The notes beneath the pieces are model-generated. The model was not told the DNA's origin and did not search any database. It saw only the letters and a list, made by a program, of their open reading frames with translations. Of a DNA stretch of 64,000 nucleotides, positions 24,001 through 33,490 are shown piece after piece. This stretch comes from Stomorhina lunata (Eukaryota; Arthropoda; Insecta; Diptera; Rhiniidae). Position 1 is the first letter of the stretch; each line of letters opens with the position of its first letter. A program made the translations under genes and the position numbers. Where the stretch lies: the NCBI GenBank assembly GCA_933228675.1, contig OW121743.1:110913468-110977467 (forward strand), in the 5' to 3' direction.

Positions 24001-27000
24001 ATTGGCGTGAGTTGTTCTAAAGGGATTTGAGTGTAAGTAAATGTTATTACAAAAGTTTTATGAGTTAAATTTTAAATAAAGACATGCTCCAAATAAAAAT
24101 TGTATATATTTAAAAATGAAATCTTTAAAAATATAACTTTAGAAATAAGCATGATTATTTTTAGATGATTGAAAGCTTTAAATAAAGGTTTGACATAAAA
24201 CTTCATACTTTTTGTATAAAATCTTTGAGCTCCAAATGTTGTAATGAAAATTTTTCTATAAAAGTTTTGTAATGAAAATTTTTCTATAAAAATTTTGCAC
24301 CGAAAATTTTTCTATAAAAATTTTATACCGTAAATTTTTCTATAAAAATTTAATAGCGAAAATTTTTCTTTACAAATTTTGTACCAAAATTTTTATATAA
24401 AAATTTTGTACCGAAAATTTTTTCTTTAAAAATTTAATACCGAAATTTTTCTCTTTAAAAATTTTATACCAAAAATTTAAAATTTTTCAATAAAAATTTA
24501 ACTTTGGAAATTTTTCTATAAAAACTTAATACCGAAAATTTTTCTAAAAAAATTGGTAACCGAAAATTTTTCTACAAAAATTTATAACAGAAAATTTTTC
24601 TATAAAAATTTAATACCAAAATTTTTTTCTATAAAAATTTGATAACTAAAATTTTTCTATAAAAATTTAATACCGAATATTTGTCTACAAAAATTTAAAA
24701 ACCGAAAATTTTTCTTTAAAAATTGAATATCTAAAATTTTTCAATAAAAATTGAATACCTAAAATTTTTCAAAAAAAAGTTAATTTTGGAAATTTTTTTA
24801 TAAAAACTTAATACCGAAAATTTTTCTACAAAAATTTATAACCGAAAATTTTTCTACAAAAATTTATAACCGAACATTTTTCTACAAAAATTTACAACAG
24901 AAAATTTTTCTATAAAAATTTTGTACCGAAAATTTTGTCTTTAAAAATTTTGTACCGAAAATTTTTCTTTAAAAATTTTGTACCGATCATTTTTCTTTAA
25001 AAATTTTGTAGCAAAAATTTTTCTATAAAAATTTTGTACCAATCATTTTTCTTTAAAAATTCTGTACCGAAAATTTTTCTATAAAAATTTTGTAACGAAA
25101 TTTTTGTAACGAAAATTTTGTACCGATCATTTTGCTTTAAAAATTTTGTATCGATCATTTTTCTTAAAAAATTTTATACCAAAAATTTTTCTATAAAAAT
25201 TTTGTAACAAAAATTTTTCTATAAAAATTTTGTAACAAAAATTTTTCTATAAAAATTTTGTACCGAAAATTTTTCTATAAAAATTTTGTACCGAAAATTT
25301 TTCTATAAAAATTTTGTACCGAAAATTTTTCTATAAAAATTTTGTACCGAAAATTTTTCTATAAAAATTTTGTAACGAAAATTTTTCTATAAAAATTTTG
25401 TACCGAAAATTTTTCTTTAAAAATTTAATACCGAAAATTTTTCTTAAAAAATTTAATACCGAAAATTTTTCTTAAAAAATTTAATACAGAAAATTTTTTT
25501 ATAAAAATTTTATACCGACATTTTTTCTATAAAAGTATAATACCGAAAATTTTTCAATAAAAATTTAATAACGAACATTTTTTTTATAAAAATTTAATAC
25601 CGAAAATTTTTCTATAAAAATTTAATACCAAAAATTTTTCTATAAAAATTTAATACCGAAAATTTTTCTATAAAAATTTAATATCAAAAATTTTTCTATA
25701 AAAATTGAATACCAAAATTTTTCTATAAAAATTGAATACCGAAAATTGTTCTACAAAAATTTGGTGCCTATAATTTTTCGATAAAATTTTCGATAAATTT
25801 TTTATATAATAGAGATATAGTTCAAGGTTTCAACTTTCATGTTCCAATTTCTCAATTACAGAACATAAAAAACATTTAAATAAAATTCTAAAAAACTACA
25901 TATATAACATGCAATGTTAGCTACAGTTAGTATACGAATAAAATTTATAACTACAAAATAAACAAATGAATAAGTTTGTTATTTAAAAAAGAACCATTAA
26001 GCAAAATTTACTTACGCTTTCGAGGGGCACATTCTGGGCGCATTATTTTGTATTTGGTTTGTAAAATACAATGTATTTTTTATCATATCGTATTGTTGTG
26101 ATGTTATAAAGTGTATGATGGTAGATTTGTAAGTGTAAAATGTAAATTGTTTTCACCACAACCATTTTTAAAATAGGTTTTATATAAAAAAAATAATATA
26201 CACATATTTTTGTCAAAAAAAGGGGGGAGAAAAACAGAAAATTATAAGTAAACATTGTATTTAGCCATTATCCAGAGATTTATGAAATGGGGAAATAACA
26301 AATGAAACGGGTGAGTCAAAGTAAAATAGTGATTAGATACAGCATGATGAAGTGTGAGCACAAAAGTAATAAGTAATGATTTTAAAGGATTTTTCAGGGT
26401 CGGTTTTGAAAAAATCAAAAAAAGTACAAAAAATACTTACATTTTCCTGTAAACGCAAACTCAGGCCACGCACTTCTTCATTAGCATTTTCTAATTGATG
26501 GGAGATTTCCAAATAAGAGCGACGTAACTGCATCAGTTCAGTTTGTATGGCAAAGCTAAGAATTAAAACAAGCAAACTTAGATATTTATATGTATTAAAC
26601 AAACTCAACTTACCTAGTCTCCTCCTCTTCAGCCCTTGATACCTGGCCACGCACCAAACGATCTGCCAACTCCGCCGATTCAGCCTCTAATAGATCGTTA
26701 CGCTGCTTTAGCAAACGATTTTCTCTTCTCAAACGTCTTAGTTCTACCATTTCTTCTTGCTCCTTTTTCTTGACATCTTGATATTCTTTTTCCAATTTTT
26801 TCATACGTTTTGTATTGATCTTAATGGAATAGGCCAATTGGAAGAAAGCCTCAGGATCGGCTTCAACTCTTTTGGGTAACTCTTTTTGGAAAAATTTCAA
26901 CATAGCCTCCATATCCAGTGAGAGTAGGGTGTCCTTGCCTAATTGTAGTAGAGCTAAGGCTACTTTAAATATGAATTCCATGCCCTCACTAAGGAAAACA

Positions 27001-30000
27001 TCCATAATGCGTGAGGAAATGTTGAGATTTAAAGAAGTTGTGTAGAGTGTGAGGAACCAACTGGAAGCATACATGGTGGTTTGGAAACCCTAGGGGGGAA
27101 GATATGTGAAAAAACATATAAAAATTTAGAATTTCCATATAAAAAATATAATATAAAAATGAGTACCAAAAAAAAAATTAATATCAAAAATTTTTCCATG
27201 AAAATTTAATATCGAAAATTTTTCTATAAAAATTTAACATCGAAAATTTTTCTATAAAAATTTAACATCGAAAATTTTTCTATAAAAATTAAACATCGAA
27301 AATTTTTCTATAAAAATTGAATATCGAAAATTTTTCTATAAAAATTTAATATCGAAAATTTTTCTATAAAAATTTAATATCGAAAATTTTTCTATAAAAA
27401 TTTAATATCGAAAATTTTTCTATAAAAATTTAACATCGAAAATTTTTCTATAAAAATTTAACATCGAAAATTTTTCTATAAAAATTTAACATCGAAAATT
27501 TTTCTATAAAAATTTAACATCGAAAATTTTTCTATAAAAATTTAACATCGAAAATTTTTCTATAAAAATTTAACATCGAAAATTTTTCTATAAAAATTTA
27601 ACATCGAAAATTTTTCTATAAAAATTTAATATCGAAAATTTTTCTATAAAAATTTAATATCGAAAATCTTTCTATAAAAATTTAATATCGAAAATTTTTC
27701 TATAAAAATTTAATATCGAAAATTTTTCTATAAAAATTTAATATCGAAAATTTTTCTATAAAAATTTAATATCGAAAATTTTTCTATAAAAATTTTATAT
27801 CGAAAATTTTTCTATAAAAATTTAACATCGAAAATTTTTCTATAAAAATTTAATATCGAAAATTTTTCTATAAAAATTTAATATCGAAAATTTTTCTATA
27901 AAAATTTAATATCGAAAATTTTTTTATAAAAATTTAATATCGAAAATTTTTCTATAAAAATTTTATATCGAAAATTTTTGTATACAAACTTTATATCGAA
28001 AAGTTTTCTATAAAAATTTTATATCGAAAATTTTTCTATAAAAATTTAATATTGAAAATTTTTCTATAAAAATTTTATATCCAAAATTTTTCTATCAAAA
28101 TTTTCTATCAACAATTTGTCTATCAAAATTTAATATCAAAAGTTTTTATATACAATTTTTATATCAAAAATATTTCTATAAAAATTTTTGTAAAAAACTT
28201 AAATATCGAAAATTTTAATATCGAGAATTTTTCTATAAAAATTTAATATTGAAAATTAGTCTATAAAAATTTATATCGAAAATGTTACTATAAAAATTTA
28301 ATATCAAAAATTTTCTATAAAAATTTAATATCGACAATTTTTCTATAAAAATTTAATATCGAATGTTTTTATAAAAAAATTGAATATCGAAAATTTGTCT
28401 ATAAAATTTTAACATGGAAAATTTTTCATAAAATTTTAATATAGAAAATTTTTCTATAAAATTTTAATATCGAAAATTTTTCTACAAAATTTTAATATCG
28501 AAAATTTTTCTATAAAATTTTAATATCGAAAATTTTTCTATAAAAATTTTATATCGAAAATTTTTCTATAAAAATTTTATATCGAAAATTTTTCTATAAA
28601 AATTGAATATCGATAATTTTTCTATGAAAAATTAATATCGAAAATTTTTCTTAAAAAATTAAATATCGATATTTTTTCTATAAAAATTTAATATCGAAAA
28701 TTTTTTTATAAAAATTTTATATTAAAAATTTTTTTATAAAAATTTTATAATAAAAATTTTTCTATAAAAATTTTATATTAAAAATTTTTCTATAAAAATT
28801 TCATATCGAAAAATTTTCTATAAAAATTTTATATCGACAATTTTTCTATAAAAATTTTATATCGAAAATTGTTCTATAAAAATTTTATATCGAAAATTTT
28901 TCAATAAAAATTTTATATCGAAAATTTTTCTATAAAAATTTTATATCGAAAATTTTTCTATAAAAATTAAATATCGAAAATTTTTTTACAAAAATTTAAT
29001 ATCAAAAATTTTTCTATAAAATATTAATATCGAAAATTTTTCTATAAAAATTTAATATCAAAAATTTTTCTAAGAAAACTTAATACCGACAATTTAACTA
29101 TAAAAATTTAATATCGATAGTTTTCCTATAAAAATTTAATATCGAAACAAAAAATTAATATCGAAAATGTTTTTTTAAAAATTTTATATCGAAAATTTTT
29201 CTTTAAAAATTTTATATCGAAAATTTTTCTTTAAAAATTTTATATCGAAAAATTTTCTATAAAAATTTTATATCGAAAATTTTTCTATAAAAATTTTATA
29301 TCGGAAATTTTTCTATAAAAATTTTATATCGAAAATTTTTCTATAAAAATTTTATATCGAAAATTTTTCTACAAAAATTTTATATCGAAAATTTTTCTAC
29401 AAAAATTTTATATAGAAAATTTTTCTATAAAAATTTAATATCGAAAATATTTTTATAAAAATTTTATATCGAAAATTTTTTTATAAAAATTTTATATCGA
29501 AAATTTTTCTATAAGAATTCAGTATCGACATTTTTTTTAATAAAAATTCAATATTGAAAATTTTTCATTAAAAATTTAATATAAATTTTTTTAAATTTCA
29601 TACCAAAAATTTTTATATTAAAATTTGATATCGAAAATTGGAAACCAGCAATTTTTCTATTAAAATTTTATATTGAAAATTTAATATCGTTAATTTTTCT
29701 TTAGAAAATTTAAAATCAAAAATTTGTCTATAAAAAAATTACTTTACAAAATTTGATATCAAACAATTTTTCTATAAAACTCACCTGCTGCTGGAAGTGA
29801 ATATGCATTTCGGGTATCTGCTCGAGCACCAGACTCTCCAACTGATACATGCACAAACCCAACTCCGACATGGAAGGTTTAAACATATCACGCATACGAT
29901 GTTGCTGCATTATCTGAACCAACACAGCAAAAGCATCTTCCTCAGGCATTTGCATGAGTAAGAGGCCAACAATAAAGCCAGATCCCTGACAGTAACCCAC

Positions 30001-30780
30001 TTCACGATCATGCAAAGAATAGGCCTTTATAACATTAAAGAGAGCCTCTTGACCAGGGCCATCTTTTTCTTTAAAGAAATCTACCTCGGGATAAGTACGG
30101 GCTATATCTCGCCTGATAACTTTCTCACAAGCAGAGGTGGCCTTAATATATTCGGCATATTGTTTTTTATCGGCATCATTAGCACCGCAAAGTTGTTGCC
30201 AGACAATGGCTCTGAAGAGGCAAAAATTTGGAAATATTTAGTTATTAGAAATTTAAAAAAATTTGGAAGGAAAAGTAATTAATTAATACCTGAAATGATG
30301 TGGAATACCATGTCTCACTAGTTCTCTTACACAGGGATTTTTACGCTTTAGGGCGCCCTCCCAATCATTGAGTATTGTAGCCCAAGTATTCCAAATATCT
30401 TCCTCGGCTATAGAATTGCCATCTATGAATTGGAGAATGAAGTAAAATGTAAAATTTCTATGAAAGAATTAATGAAATCAATACTCACTTGATGTTAAAC
30501 TTATTTGACTAGTATCGGAATTCTTGCGACTGTGTGTGGAATGTAGGGAATTTAGCGATTTGGCATCACTTTCTATGAGTTTATTGGCGGCCTCTAGTTT
30601 AGCTAGCAAATCCATTTCGGAGGTGGGTAGATTTTCTTCAGCTGTTGTAGCAGGAGGAGGAGGAGCAGTACACTTTACTTCCATTTTCTTACTGTTGCTA
30701 TTGCAATTGCTGTTGCTAAGAGTTTCCTGTGTGTTGTTGGCTGTTGCTGTCGTAGTGCTGTTGGCAGTTGTAAGGGTCAT
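14888..30780 (-). CDS. Evi5: Evi5 ortholog, TBC-domain Rab GAP with C-terminal coiled coil (gene-level entry, ten coding exons)
   Basis: Family knowledge: EVI5 proteins are TBC-type GTPase-activating proteins that act on endosomal Rabs; fly Evi5 has been tied to Rab11 in border-cell migration. Seen here: exons 30489-30780, 30290-30422, 29785-30211, 26614-27089, 26441-26555, 26016-26033, 23358-24016, 23178-23295, 21550-21648 and 14888-15028 join in one frame through GT/AG introns and give about 825 residues. An acidic/Ser-rich N-terminus (1-100) precedes the TBC domain (about 136-345), with RRDIART (Arg finger R180) and GYCQGSG (Gln finger Q217). A coiled coil of heptad-like E/L/R/K sequence runs about 378-780, then a Ser-rich tail ending STELSS. 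Both catalytic fingers are intact, so the gene looks functional. Introns 1, 2, 4 and 7 are 58-78 bases; introns 3, 6 and 8 are filled by minisatellites and intron 9 by mobile elements. Exon joins are my inference; the 18-base exon is the least certain. Confidence 0.93.
15541..17190 (+). repeat. Dispersed repeat split by the LINE insertion
   Basis: The left part (15541-15765) begins AAGTAAGAAAGTGCTATAGT and the right part (about 16895-17190) carries TTTACATGG and GACATCGCTAAATCGA. A second copy of the right end lies at 5215-5420. I recognise both ends as a widespread calyptrate-fly interspersed repeat (established from memory of such genomes, not searched). The LINE fragment sits between the halves, so it inserted later. 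Confidence 0.6.
15765..16890 (+). mobile_element. 5'-truncated, frameshifted non-LTR retrotransposon (LINE) fragment
   Basis: The frame preceding 15806 reads FVYADDM, the reverse-transcriptase catalytic box, and continues with the RT thumb region (KYLGITLDRTLNFK at about 16013). Near 16115-16125 the frame shifts at a G run; the second frame carries YAAAEYASPVWLNSSHTQKI, then a C-terminal CPCGANRQTIQHILTEC cysteine/histidine motif and stops at 16783-16785. There is a 15-base tandem duplication at about 16313-16343. The 3' end is A/T-rich (AAATAAATAAATTTT). The 5' end starts abruptly just before the YADD box, as expected of 5' truncation. The clade is Jockey/CR1-like at best guess. The copy is dead. 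No clean target-site duplication was seen. Confidence 0.85.
17211..17520. mobile_element. Inverted (head-to-head) pair of hammerhead-like repeat copies
   Basis: The ends are ~60-base inverted repeats (GCACTTGATCCCAACCTGTT at 17211; AATAGGTTGGGATCAAGTGC near 17517). The left half read on the minus strand gives CAGATGA, GAAACTCGTC and GAGGAATT; the right half on the plus strand gives GGTTTCGATCTGTC, AGGGATAATC and CTGAAGATGATGGC. So two copies of the family of 10551-10900 face each other. It interrupts the 3' end of the dispersed repeat that contains the LINE. Confidence 0.7.
17770..19440. repeat. Block of degenerate ~100-200 base repeats in Evi5 intron 9
   Basis: Recurring, strongly diverged motifs AAAAGTACCAAA, ACGTGTCCTTT, CCGATTTTTT and TTTTACCC, with CCCGCTACTTCGTTAGCGGG at the left edge (17768-17787). 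Similar motifs occur at 12995-13440. Probably several decayed copies of one mobile element. The open frame at 18222-18542 lies within it. Confidence 0.5.
18222..18542 (-). CDS. Unidentified 106-codon open frame inside Evi5 intron 9
   Basis: An ATG-to-stop frame whose peptide has mixed composition (for example GVRKCEHWLLFDTSKNF and HPFDWFKLTPVRFPLRLNYL), unlike the low-complexity frames elsewhere. It lies within a block of degenerate dispersed repeats (17770-19440), so it may be a relic of a mobile-element protein. No domain, start signal or splice structure was recognised. Confidence 0.15.
   Translation of the reverse strand: MGVRKCEHWLLFDTSKNFVFIYENIKNKIKISNLLKYIYYDIKTIISCYKLKFEKHCGMQMYSEFLAHPFDWFKLTPVRFPLRLNYLNVLPHNICQLLAINFVKKV
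19441..21549. other. Remainder of Evi5 intron 9
   Basis: Two ~90-base direct copies lie near 19456-19550 and 20133-20232 (AATTAAATTACTCTCA.AATTTA and AATTGGGT.AGTTTTG). Otherwise AT-rich, with a short (TA)n at about 20820. No gene seen. Confidence 0.5.
21550..21648 (-). CDS. Evi5: Evi5 coding exon 9
   Basis: A strong acceptor (TTTTTTTTCAG) and donor GAG/GTAAGT bracket 33 codons, phase 0 at both ends. They begin NSEMFAEGELRSNLDDSDKV and continue RDLQDRIADLKAE. The exon is too short to show as a long open frame and was found by following the coiled-coil reading frame across the array-filled intron 8. Confidence 0.9.
21655..23165. repeat. Tandem array in Evi5 intron 8, TATATCGAAAATTTTC unit
   Basis: Units of about 27-29 bases, TATATCGAAAATTTTCTATA plus AAAAATTT, clear to about 22480 and decaying towards 23165. 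Long A runs break many units. The array fills almost the whole 1,529-base intron. Confidence 0.92.
23178..23295 (-). CDS. Evi5: Evi5 coding exon 8 (coiled coil)
   Basis: Acceptor TATTTTAG, donor ACTAAG/GTTAGT. It reads RYSDLESRMKDELMNVKIKF and ends QEISRLETK in phase 0. Intron 7 (23296-23357) is 62 bases. Confidence 0.93.
23358..24016 (-). CDS. Evi5: Evi5 coding exon 7 (long coiled-coil exon)
   Basis: Acceptor CCTTTAG, donor CACAG/GTTCGT. It opens NNSRQSSLDELCMKEEALKQ and runs through about 219 residues of heptad-rich coiled coil. It contains the repeated EVI5 signature of DELxxxKLREAEA / EEDLMTTRIREMETLTELKE type, and SKSNEHTQKLEEDLM. It is the second-longest uninterrupted coding frame in the window. 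Confidence 0.95.
24215..25800. repeat. Tandem array in Evi5 intron 6, TTTGTACCGAAAATTTTTC unit
   Basis: A ~29-base unit, TTTTGTACCGAAAATTTTTC plus TATAAAAA, most regular at 25190-25400. Its reverse complement is the unit of the array at 31310-33490. Confidence 0.94.
26016..26033 (-). CDS. Evi5: Evi5 predicted 18-base micro-exon (NVPLES)
   Basis: On the minus strand GCGCCCAG / AATGTGCCCCTCGAAAGC / GTAAGT gives six codons, phase 0 at both ends. It fits between exon 5 (ends phase 0) and exon 7 (starts phase 0). A TAA just upstream in this frame (26043-26045) means the exon cannot extend further 5'. The pyrimidine tract is weak, so it may be alternatively spliced. Skipping it keeps the frame, so the main gene call does not depend on it. 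Confidence 0.5.
26441..26555 (-). CDS. Evi5: Evi5 coding exon 5 (coiled coil)
   Basis: Acceptor TTCTTAG, donor GAAAAT/GTAAGT. With the two carried bases it reads SFAIQTELMQLRRSYLEISH and ends GLSLRLQEN in phase 0, continuing the coiled coil. Intron 4 (26556-26613) is 58 bases. Confidence 0.92.
26614..27089 (-). CDS. Evi5: Evi5 coding exon 4 (end of TBC domain, start of coiled coil)
   Basis: Acceptor CCCCTAG. The exon starts GFQTTMYASSWFLTLYTTSL, the conserved MYASSWFLT block of EVI5 TBC domains. It then passes into the heptad-rich stretch NTKRMKKLEKEYQDVKKKEQ and LRRENRLLKQRNDLLEAESA. The donor ACTAG/GTAAGT leaves two bases. Intron 3 upstream is 2,695 bases and is nearly all tandem array. 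Confidence 0.95.
27115..29775. repeat. Tandem array in Evi5 intron 3, AATATCGAAAATTTTTC unit
   Basis: A ~28-base unit, TTTAATATCGAAAATTTTTC plus TATAAAAA, very regular at 27220-27960. Runs of AACATCG and AATATCG variants form separate blocks, and the array becomes more variable to the right. It ends immediately next to the exon 3 donor site. Confidence 0.95.
29785..30211 (-). CDS. Evi5: Evi5 coding exon 3 (TBC catalytic core)
   Basis: Acceptor TCTTCAG, donor CAGCAG/GTGAGT. The exon begins AIVWQQLCGANDADKKQYAE, then carries VIRRDIARTYPEVDFFKEKD (arginine-finger motif, R180) and HDREVGYCQGSGFIVGLLLM (glutamine-finger motif, Q217), and ends EMHIHFQQQ in phase 0. These are the two residues TBC GAPs insert into the Rab active site. 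Confidence 0.95.
30290..30422 (-). CDS. Evi5: Evi5 coding exon 2 (start of TBC domain)
   Basis: Acceptor TTCATAG, donor CAG/GTATTA. The exon encodes NSIAEEDIWNTWATILNDWE and continues to RELVRHGIPHHFR, the entry of the TBC domain (R-x-G-I-P family motif). It begins in phase 1 and leaves two bases (AG) for Arg142. Intron 1 (30423-30488) is 66 bases and intron 2 (30212-30289) is 78. Confidence 0.92.
30489..30780 (-). CDS. Evi5: Evi5 coding exon 1 (residues 1-97)
   Basis: The start is the ATG at 30778-30780. The same frame upstream has only a TTG, then an in-frame TAA with no other ATG, so this start is well determined. The peptide is low-complexity Thr/Asn/Ser followed by SEMDLLAKLEAANKLIESDA, which matches the conserved motif found just before the TBC domain in EVI5 proteins. 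The exon ends ...TTA ACA TCA A before GTGAGTATT (phase 1). Confidence 0.92.
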
Positions 30781-31103
30781 TGCCAAAATCTTTTTTTGGT
30801 ATTTGTTGATTTATTATTAAATTTTTGTACTTTTCTTTGGAAAAATATCAAACAGGTTTTGTTTTCTTCTTTTCTTTTGAGTTGTTTTTGGTTAAAGAAG
30901 AAAATAATTAGCTTTTTGTTTGTATTAAAAAGAAAAGAAATTTTCTTTTCTTTATTTGAGATATTTTCCAAAAAAAACTTAATTTATTTCCTTGTTGGAA
31001 AATTTAATACAATTTTAACATGATCCCCTGGTTTTCGTTGGTTTGGATTTTTTGCTGAATGTGCAGGAAATAGTTTCTTTGTTTGTTTAAGAAAACTTTG
31101 AAA
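30781..31103 (-). other. Probable Evi5 5' UTR, with 3' splice site at its upstream edge
   Basis: On the minus strand a pyrimidine run ending TTTCTTTGCAG lies at 31104-31118, a good acceptor about 320 bases upstream of the Evi5 ATG. This suggests that exon 1 is preceded by a 5' UTR intron that would contain the array at 31310-33490. The upstream non-coding exon and promoter were not located. Transcript data would settle it. Confidence 0.4.
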
Positions 31104-31309
31104 CTGCAAAGAAAAAAAGCAAATAAATTGTTAAATTAATATTTGTTGCAAACAAGTTTTAGTCAAAGTAATAAAAATTTAGGAAACAAGAAAATTCAAG
31201 TAATTTTAATATTTAAATATTTAAAACATTTTAAGGAAATTTTGGGGAAAATATTTAATATAAAATTATTAATATCAAGTTTTTTACAAAAAATAAAATT
31301 TTTTATAAT

Positions 31310-33490
31310 AAATAATTTTTTTATAAAAATTGTATAGACAAATTTTCGGTACAAAATTTGTATAGTAAAATTTTCGGTACAAAATTTTTATAGAAAAATT
31401 TTCGGTACAAAATTTTTATAGAAAAAGTTTCGGTAAAAAATTTTTATAGAAAAATTTTCGGTACAAAATTTTTATAGAAAAATTATCGGTACAAAATTCT
31501 TATAGAAAAATTTTCGTTTATAGAAAAATTTTGGGTACAAAATTTTTATAGAAAAATTTTCGTTACAAAATTTTTATATAGAAAAATTTTCGATACAAAA
31601 TTTTTATATAGAAAAATTTTCGGTACAAAATTTTTATATAGAAAAATTTTCGGTACAAAATTTTTGTATAGAAAAATTTTCGGTACAAAATTTTTATATA
31701 GAAAAATTTTCGGTACGAAATTTTTATATAGAAAAATTTTCGGTACAAAATTTTTATAGAAAAATTTTCGGTACAAAATTTTTATATAGAAAAATTTTCG
31801 GTACAAAATTTTTATATAGAAAAATTTTCGGTAAAAAAATTTTATATAGAAAAATTTTCGGTACAAAATTTTTATATAGAAAAATTTTCGGTAAAAAATT
31901 TTTATAGAAAAATTTTCGTTACAAAATTTTTATATAGAAAAATTTTCGATACAAAATTTTTATATAGAAAAATTTTCGGTACAAAATTTTTATATAGAAA
32001 AATTTTCGGTACAAAATTTTTATATAGAAAAATTTTCGGTACAAAATTTTTATATAGAAAAATTTTCGGTACAAAATTTTTATATAGAAAAATTTTCGGT
32101 ACAAAATTTTTATAGAAAAATTTTCTGTAAAAAATTTTTATAGAAAAATTTTCGGTACAAAATTTTTATAGAAAAATTTTCTGTACAAAATTTTTATAGA
32201 AAAATTTTCGGTACGAAATTTTTATATAGAAAAATTTTCGGTACAAAATTTTTATAGAAAAATTTTCGGTACAAAATTTTTATATAGAAAAATTTTCGGT
32301 ACAAAATTTTTATATAGAAAAATTTTCGGTACAAAATTTTTATATAGAAAAATTTTCGGTACAAAATTTTTATATAGAAAAATTTTCGGTACAAAATTTT
32401 TATATAGAAAAATTTTCGGTACAAAATTTTTATATAGAAAAATTTTCGGTACAAAATTTTTATATAGAAAAATTTTCGGTACAAAATTTTTATATAGAAA
32501 AATTTTCGGTACAAAATTTTTATATAGAAAAATTTTCGGTACAAAATTTTTATAGAAAAATTTTCGGTACAAAATTTTTATAGAAAAATTTTCGGTACAA
32601 AATTTTTATAGAAAAATTATCGGTACAAAATTTGTTTAGAAATATTTCTATAAAATTTTTATAAAAAATGTTCCTTATAAAATTTTTACAAAAAAATTTC
32701 GTTAAAATTTAAAAAAAAAAATTTCGTTAAAATTTAAAAAAAATTGTCGTTATAAAATTTTCATAGAAAAATTTTCGTTATAAAATTTTTATAGAAAAAT
32801 TTTCGTTATAAAATTTTTATAAAAAAATTTTTGTTATAAAATTTTTATAGAAAAATTTTCGATATAGAATTTTTTTAGAAAAATTTTCGTTATAAAATTT
32901 TTATAGAAAAATTTTCGTTATAAAATTTTTAGAGAAAAATTTTCGATATAGAATTTTTATAGAAAAATTTTCGTTATAAAATTTTTGTAGAAAAATGTTC
33001 GTTATAAAATTTTTACGGAAAAATTTTCATTATAAAATTTTTATAGAAAAATTTTCTTTATAAAATTTTTACAGAAATATATTCGTTATAAAATTATTAT
33101 AGAAACATATTCGTTATAAAATTTTTATAGAAACATATTCGTTATAAAATTTTTATAGAAAAATTTTCGTTATAAAATTTTTATAGAAAAATTTTCGTTA
33201 CAAAATTCTTATAAAAAAACTTTCATTAAAAATTTTTTATGGAAAAATTTTCGTTATAAAATTTTTATATAAAAAAATTTTCGTTATAAAATTTTTATAG
33301 AAAAATTTTCGGTATTAAATTTTCATAGAAAAATTTTTGGTGTTAAATTTTTATATAAAAATTTTCGGCATTAAATTTCTATAGAAGAATTGTCTGTGTT
33401 AAATTTTTATAAAAAAAATTTTCGGTACAAAATTTTTATAGAAAAATTTTCGGAAAAAAAATTTGTTCATAAAAATTTTCTTATTAAATT
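31310..33490. repeat. Tandem array upstream of Evi5, AGAAAAATTTTCGGTAC unit
   Basis: 30-base (TTTTTATATAGAAAAATTTT plus CGGTACAAAA) and 28-base variants. The 30-base form is near-identical over about 31920-32100 and 32270-32540; 32750-33480 shifts to a GTTATAAAATTTTTATAG variant. The 30-base period is divisible by three, which creates open frames of repeating YRKFFYIKIL and KIFLYKNFVP; these are artefacts. Confidence 0.95.

Noticed and set aside
30010..30282. 90-codon plus-strand frame
   Set aside because: Antisense shadow of Evi5 exon 3.
30781..30786. Evi5 start two codons upstream (TTG)
   Set aside because: TTG is not a usual eukaryotic start, and an ATG follows at once (30778-30780).
31546..32572. 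Long minus-strand frames with repeating YRKFFYIKIL / KIFLYKNFVP peptides
   Set aside because: They arise because the array unit is 30 bases, a multiple of three; several overlapping frames stay open, and the composition is that of the repeat. No start context or non-repetitive sequence.
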